NCBI GenBank assembly: GCA_937969105.1 | Contig: CALBUZ010000095.1 | Location: 1-7,870, forward strand | Source of the DNA: an uncultured Collinsella sp. | Lineage (GTDB): Bacteria > Actinomycetota > Coriobacteriia > Coriobacteriales > Coriobacteriaceae | Direction of reading: 5' to 3' | Length of the DNA: 7,870 nt | Shown: positions 5,254 to 7,870 of the stretch, piece by piece | How positions within the stretch are numbered: position 1 is the stretch's first letter | Layout of the letters: every line of letters starts with the position of its first letter | The notes under the pieces: model-generated | Told to the model about the DNA's origin: nothing | The model's database searches: none | Seen by the model: the letters and a program-made list of their open reading frames with translations, nothing else | Translations under genes and position numbers: made by a program

Positions 5254-6432
5254 TTACTTACCGCTGACGATGCGCTCGACGTCGGAAGCGATCATGAACT
5301 CCTCGTCCGTGGGGATGACGAAAATCTTGACCTTGGAATCCTTGGCGGACAGGCACCAAGCGCCGTCACCACGCAGGGCGTTACGGGCATGATCCATCTT
5401 GACGCCCATAAAGGCCAGACGATCGGCCACGCCAGCGCGGACAGCCGGAGCGTGCTCGCCGATGCCGGCGGTAAAGACCAGGGTGTCCATACCGCACATG
5501 GAAGTGGCCATCTCGGCAGCCTTGGCGGCAATCTTGTAGACGAACATATCGAAGGCGAGCTGAGCCTCGGGGTCGCCGGCAGCGGCGAGCTCCTCGACAT
5601 TGCGGCAGTCGTTGGTCTTGCCGCCGGTCACAGCCAAAAGGCCGGACTTCTTGTTCATCATCTCGTCGACCTCGTCGAAGGTGTAGCCACCTTCGCGCTG
5701 CAGGTAGCACACGGTAGCAGGGTCGATGGAGCCGCAGCGGGTGCCCATCATGACACCGTCGAGCGGCGTCAAGCCCATGGTGGTGTCCATGCACTTGCCG
5801 TCCTCGATGGCGCACAGGGAAGCGCCGGAACCGATGTGGCACACGACGACCTTGCGAGCCTCGCCGTTGGTCATCTCGGCAACCTTCTTGGAGATGTAGC
5901 GGTAGCTGGTGCCGTGGGCGCCGTACTTACGGATGTGCAGCTTGTCGCAGACGTCCTTGGGCAGGGCGTAAGTCTTGGCGACCTCGGGCATGTTGAAGTG
6001 GAAAGCAGTGTCGTAGACCGTGACGTTGGGCAGGTCGGGATACTGCTCGAGGCAGTACTCGATAACGTTGGCCTCGGGGTTGTTGTGCAGCGGAGCGAGC
6101 GGGGCGACCTCGCGGATCTTGGCGAGAACGTCCTCGTCGACGAGGGAGGAATCGCCGAAGTACCAACCGCCCTGAACGATGCGGTGGCCGATGCCCTCGA
6201 TCTTGACGCCGTTGGCCTCGAGGTCCTTCAGGACGACCTCGATGGCGACCTTGTGGTCGGGGAACTCGATGTTCTCGGTCACCTTCTTGGAACCGTTGGC
6301 AGCGTGAGTGAAGGTACCGCCGGTAAAGCAGACGCGCTCGCAGGAGCCCTTTGCGGACACCTTGTGGGACTTGGTATCGATGACCTGATACTTAAGGGTC
6401 GAAGATCCTGCGTTGACGACCAGAACGTTCAT
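5254..6432 (-). CDS. ackA: Acetate kinase paralogue with altered active-site motifs
   Basis: It is a full-length (392-residue) acetate kinase homologue, about 60% identical to the downstream copy by hand alignment. The core residues are kept: N7, R84 in GHRIVQGG, D141, H173 in GAHGTS, H199, R232 in MGTRCGSIDP, D275 and R277 in NDCR, and TDEE (375-378). Four positions that are nearly invariant in the family differ: T12 in NAGSSTLK (usually Ser), Y177 in GTSY (usually His), S202 in HIGSGAS (usually Asn) and H327 in GIGEH (usually Asn). By offset these match Ser12, His184, Asn211 and Asn335 of the Methanosarcina enzyme. The gene is intact, GC-rich and well preceded by GGGAG, so it is not a decaying copy. 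It may be the main acetate kinase, or it may differ in acyl or nucleotide preference. I label it ackA2 elsewhere. Confidence 0.92.
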   Translation of the reverse strand: MNVLVVNAGSSTLKYQVIDTKSHKVSAKGSCERVCFTGGTFTHAANGSKKVTENIEFPDHKVAIEVVLKDLEANGVKIEGIGHRIVQGGWYFGDSSLVDEDVLAKIREVAPLAPLHNNPEANVIEYCLEQYPDLPNVTVYDTAFHFNMPEVAKTYALPKDVCDKLHIRKYGAHGTSYRYISKKVAEMTNGEARKVVVCHIGSGASLCAIEDGKCMDTTMGLTPLDGVMMGTRCGSIDPATVCYLQREGGYTFDEVDEMMNKKSGLLAVTGGKTNDCRNVEELAAAGDPEAQLAFDMFVYKIAAKAAEMATSMCGMDTLVFTAGIGEHAPAVRAGVADRLAFMGVKMDHARNALRGDGAWCLSAKDSKVKIFVIPTDEEFMIASDVERIVSGK

Positions 6433-6442
6433 GTGTCTCCCT
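6433..6442 (-). promoter_or_regulatory. Ribosome binding site of ackA2
   Basis: The minus strand reads AGGGAGACAC before the ATG at 6432. GGGAG at this distance is a good Shine-Dalgarno match. A GGCGG/CCGCC stem (6450-6454 with 6462-6466) lies just upstream and could influence access to it. Confidence 0.65.
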
Positions 6443-6485
6443 ACTAACAGGCGGTGTGGCGCCGCCAGGTTACATACGCTTCAAT

Positions 6486-6519
6486 AATAAACCCAAACGC
6501 CCTCGCGCTCGGGTTTATT
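6486..6519 (-). terminator. Hairpin between the transporter gene and ackA2, probable terminator
   Basis: On the minus strand AATAAACCC (6519-6511) pairs perfectly with GGGTTTATT (6494-6486), with a weaker inner CGC/GCG helix, and the transcript continues ATTG. It begins 33 bases after the stop of the minus-strand transporter gene, which fits a terminator for that gene. It also lies upstream of ackA2 in the sense direction, so if ackA2 is transcribed from before 6519 it would be a leader hairpin. Its 3' arm GGGTTTATT is identical to the end of the pta leader hairpin. Confidence 0.6.
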
Positions 6520-6552
6520 GCGTTGATATATAAGTTATCGGAGCCTAAATGC

Positions 6553-7713
6553 TCATGTCCTTTGGCTTGTAAGACGAAAGAGCGCGGGGATATACGCCAA
6601 GGAAGAAATCCCAAGTGCAACAAGCAATACGACTCGAATGCCTGCAACGCTACTCAACACAGCGTTGAGCAGATAGAAAAGGATGGCACCAACCGCCACC
6701 ATCTGGCTTTGGACCGAAATCAGTGAACAGCGCATCGAAGAATCGACAGCATTTTGAAAAATTGAGTATTTAATTGGAGCAAATAACGAGTAAGCGACCG
6801 TCTGCAGTACATAGAACACGGGCAGCAAATAGACCGGAGTAAAGGGAATCAAAAACAGAGCAGTCAGGAAAAGGCGCACGATGCCGCAAATACGCGCAAA
6901 ACGGCCCTTGTCGACACGAGCAATCAAACTGGGCACGATAAACCCTATGGAGGCGGAGGCAAGGAGCTGGATCGCAATGGTCACGCCCGAAGCGACGGCA
7001 TTCATTCCGCGACCCGCAAGCAGCAGTGAGAAAAAGTCTTCCAGGGCGACAAAAGCAAATGCCTGAGGACAGTCCATGATGAACGCCGAACGAAGAATGC
7101 CATTACACGCAATAGCGGCACCGATCATCTTCGGGCTCATTCCACGTTCAGGTGTCGCCGCAGTGCTCTCTCTTCGCATCCCAGGAATGCAGGCAACAAC
7201 AACCAACGTCAACACCATTGCGATGATATCTGCCGAAAGACCAATGAGATATGCACCGACAGACGAAATGAAACCGCCCACGCAAGCGGAGATGGCACAA
7301 GAGGCATAGAAAACAAATCGCTCAAGGACATTAAGTCTTACGAGCTGGTCCTGAGAGACGCTGTCAATGTAAATCGCTTCGATGGATCCGCTCACGCATG
7401 CAACGGCAAAACCTTTAAGAGCAAACGCGCCGATTAAAAGCAGAGGAAAACGGACGAGAAGCAGGGCGGCGTAGTATCCAAGCATTCCCACGACGCCAAC
7501 GAGACCGCTGGTCTTTCGTCCAAACCTATCAGCAATATAGCCAGTGGGAACTTCAAGGATGAACTTGCTCACTTGGTATGCAATCATCATGCTAGAAATC
7601 GCTACCATCGAGAATCCGACGAATTCAAGGTAAACCGTCAGAAAATACAAAATGGTGCTGAAGTTCGACAGAAAAACGAACGCCATATAAAGCAAAACCG
7701 TACGGTTTTTCAT
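6553..7713 (-). CDS. Major facilitator superfamily transporter
   Basis: This is an inner-membrane secondary transporter of 386 residues with about 11-12 hydrophobic segments. The clearest signature is the MFS motif A loop after the second helix, EVPTGYIADRFGRK (54-67), with G58, D62, R63, G65, R66 and K67 in place. A hydrophilic central linker (residues about 180-200, PGMRRESTAATPERG) divides the two six-helix halves. The substrate is unknown. The family includes drug and metabolite exporters, and nothing here distinguishes them. The ATG at 7713 is chosen because GGAGG sits seven bases upstream. A TTG at 7734 would place that Shine-Dalgarno inside the coding region. Codon use is visibly less GC-biased, with more AAA, AAT and TTT, than in pta and the ackA genes, which suggests lower expression or later acquisition. 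It is not obviously linked to acetate metabolism. Confidence 0.9.
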   Translation of the reverse strand: MKNRTVLLYMAFVFLSNFSTILYFLTVYLEFVGFSMVAISSMMIAYQVSKFILEVPTGYIADRFGRKTSGLVGVVGMLGYYAALLLVRFPLLLIGAFALKGFAVACVSGSIEAIYIDSVSQDQLVRLNVLERFVFYASCAISACVGGFISSVGAYLIGLSADIIAMVLTLVVVACIPGMRRESTAATPERGMSPKMIGAAIACNGILRSAFIMDCPQAFAFVALEDFFSLLLAGRGMNAVASGVTIAIQLLASASIGFIVPSLIARVDKGRFARICGIVRLFLTALFLIPFTPVYLLPVFYVLQTVAYSLFAPIKYSIFQNAVDSSMRCSLISVQSQMVAVGAILFYLLNAVLSSVAGIRVVLLVALGISSLAYIPALFRLTSQRT

Positions 7714-7720
7714 ACTCCGC

Positions 7721-7729
7721 CCTCCAAGA
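7721..7729 (-). promoter_or_regulatory. Ribosome binding site deciding the transporter start
   Basis: The minus strand reads TTGGAGGGCGGAGT before the ATG at 7713. GGAGG at seven bases is close to ideal and favours this ATG over the in-frame TTG at 7734. Confidence 0.7.
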
Positions 7730-7793
7730 ACCAATAACCCAAGCCGAAATCTTGGAAAAGCATGAAGGCAAAGCCGTCAGTCATGTGTTACAA

Positions 7794-7834
7794 GGCGTCA
7801 ACATTCACTTGACGCCACGAGGCAAAATGGCCTC
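7794..7834. repeat. Two adjacent hairpins upstream of the transporter gene
   Basis: GGCGTCAA (7794-7801) and TTGACGCC (7809-7816) are perfect 8-bp arms with a 7-base loop. Next to them GAGGC (7819-7823) and GCCTC (7830-7834) form a 5-bp stem with a 6-base loop. Neither is followed by a convincing T-run on the minus strand. The first resembles a regulator operator or a leader stem and lies about 80 bases before the transporter start. The remaining bases to the window edge hold no recognisable gene. Confidence 0.45.
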
Positions 7835-7870
7835 ACGAAGCGAGATGACGCAATAGGTGAAGAAATACCG

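Noticed and set aside
5245..6447. Plus-strand open frame of 400 codons opposite ackA2
   Set aside because: It is an antisense shadow of ackA2 with a repetitive D/V/G/L translation and no family features.
1..7870. CRISPR array, tRNA, rRNA, insertion sequence or known riboswitch
   Set aside because: No regularly spaced repeats, no tRNA-like cloverleaf, no transposase and no riboswitch consensus that I recognise were found on either strand.

Overview
The window looks like chromosomal DNA of a strictly fermentative, high-GC anaerobe. The GC-rich, C/G-ending codons, strong AAGGAG ribosome sites and acetogenic genes fit a gut actinobacterium of the Coriobacteriia (Collinsella-like). This assignment is inferred from style and recall, not from a search. 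No rRNA, tRNA, CRISPR array or insertion sequence is visible.

Layout. Bases 122-2348 (minus strand) hold a two-gene surface-polysaccharide unit: glf (UDP-galactopyranose mutase) followed by an overlapping family 2 glycosyltransferase. A divergent promoter region of about 230 bases separates glf from pta (phosphate acetyltransferase, plus strand, 2581-3561). Next comes a gene-free stretch of about 350 bases. It holds a 127-base composite palindrome (29-bp perfect outer arms around a second strong hairpin), an unexplained spacer, and a terminator. Two tandem acetate kinase genes follow on the minus strand (3911-5089 and 5254-6432), pointing towards pta. The last gene (6553-7713, minus) is a major facilitator transporter of less GC-rich composition, preceded by a pair of small hairpins.

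How the genes work together. Pta converts acetyl-CoA and phosphate to acetyl phosphate, and acetate kinase transfers that phosphate to ADP. Together they are the ATP-yielding acetate branch of fermentation. Here the branch is not a simple ackA-pta operon. pta has its own promoter and leader, and there are two acetate kinase paralogues, about 60% identical by a hand alignment. The upstream copy (5254-6432) departs from the family consensus at four normally conserved active-site positions. glf and the glycosyltransferase probably make and use UDP-galactofuranose for a cell-surface glycan and have no evident metabolic link to the acetate genes.

I see no clear new multi-gene system. The items most worth a second look are the composite palindrome between the convergent pta and ackA genes, the divergent second acetate kinase, and the hairpin-bearing leaders of pta and ackA2.
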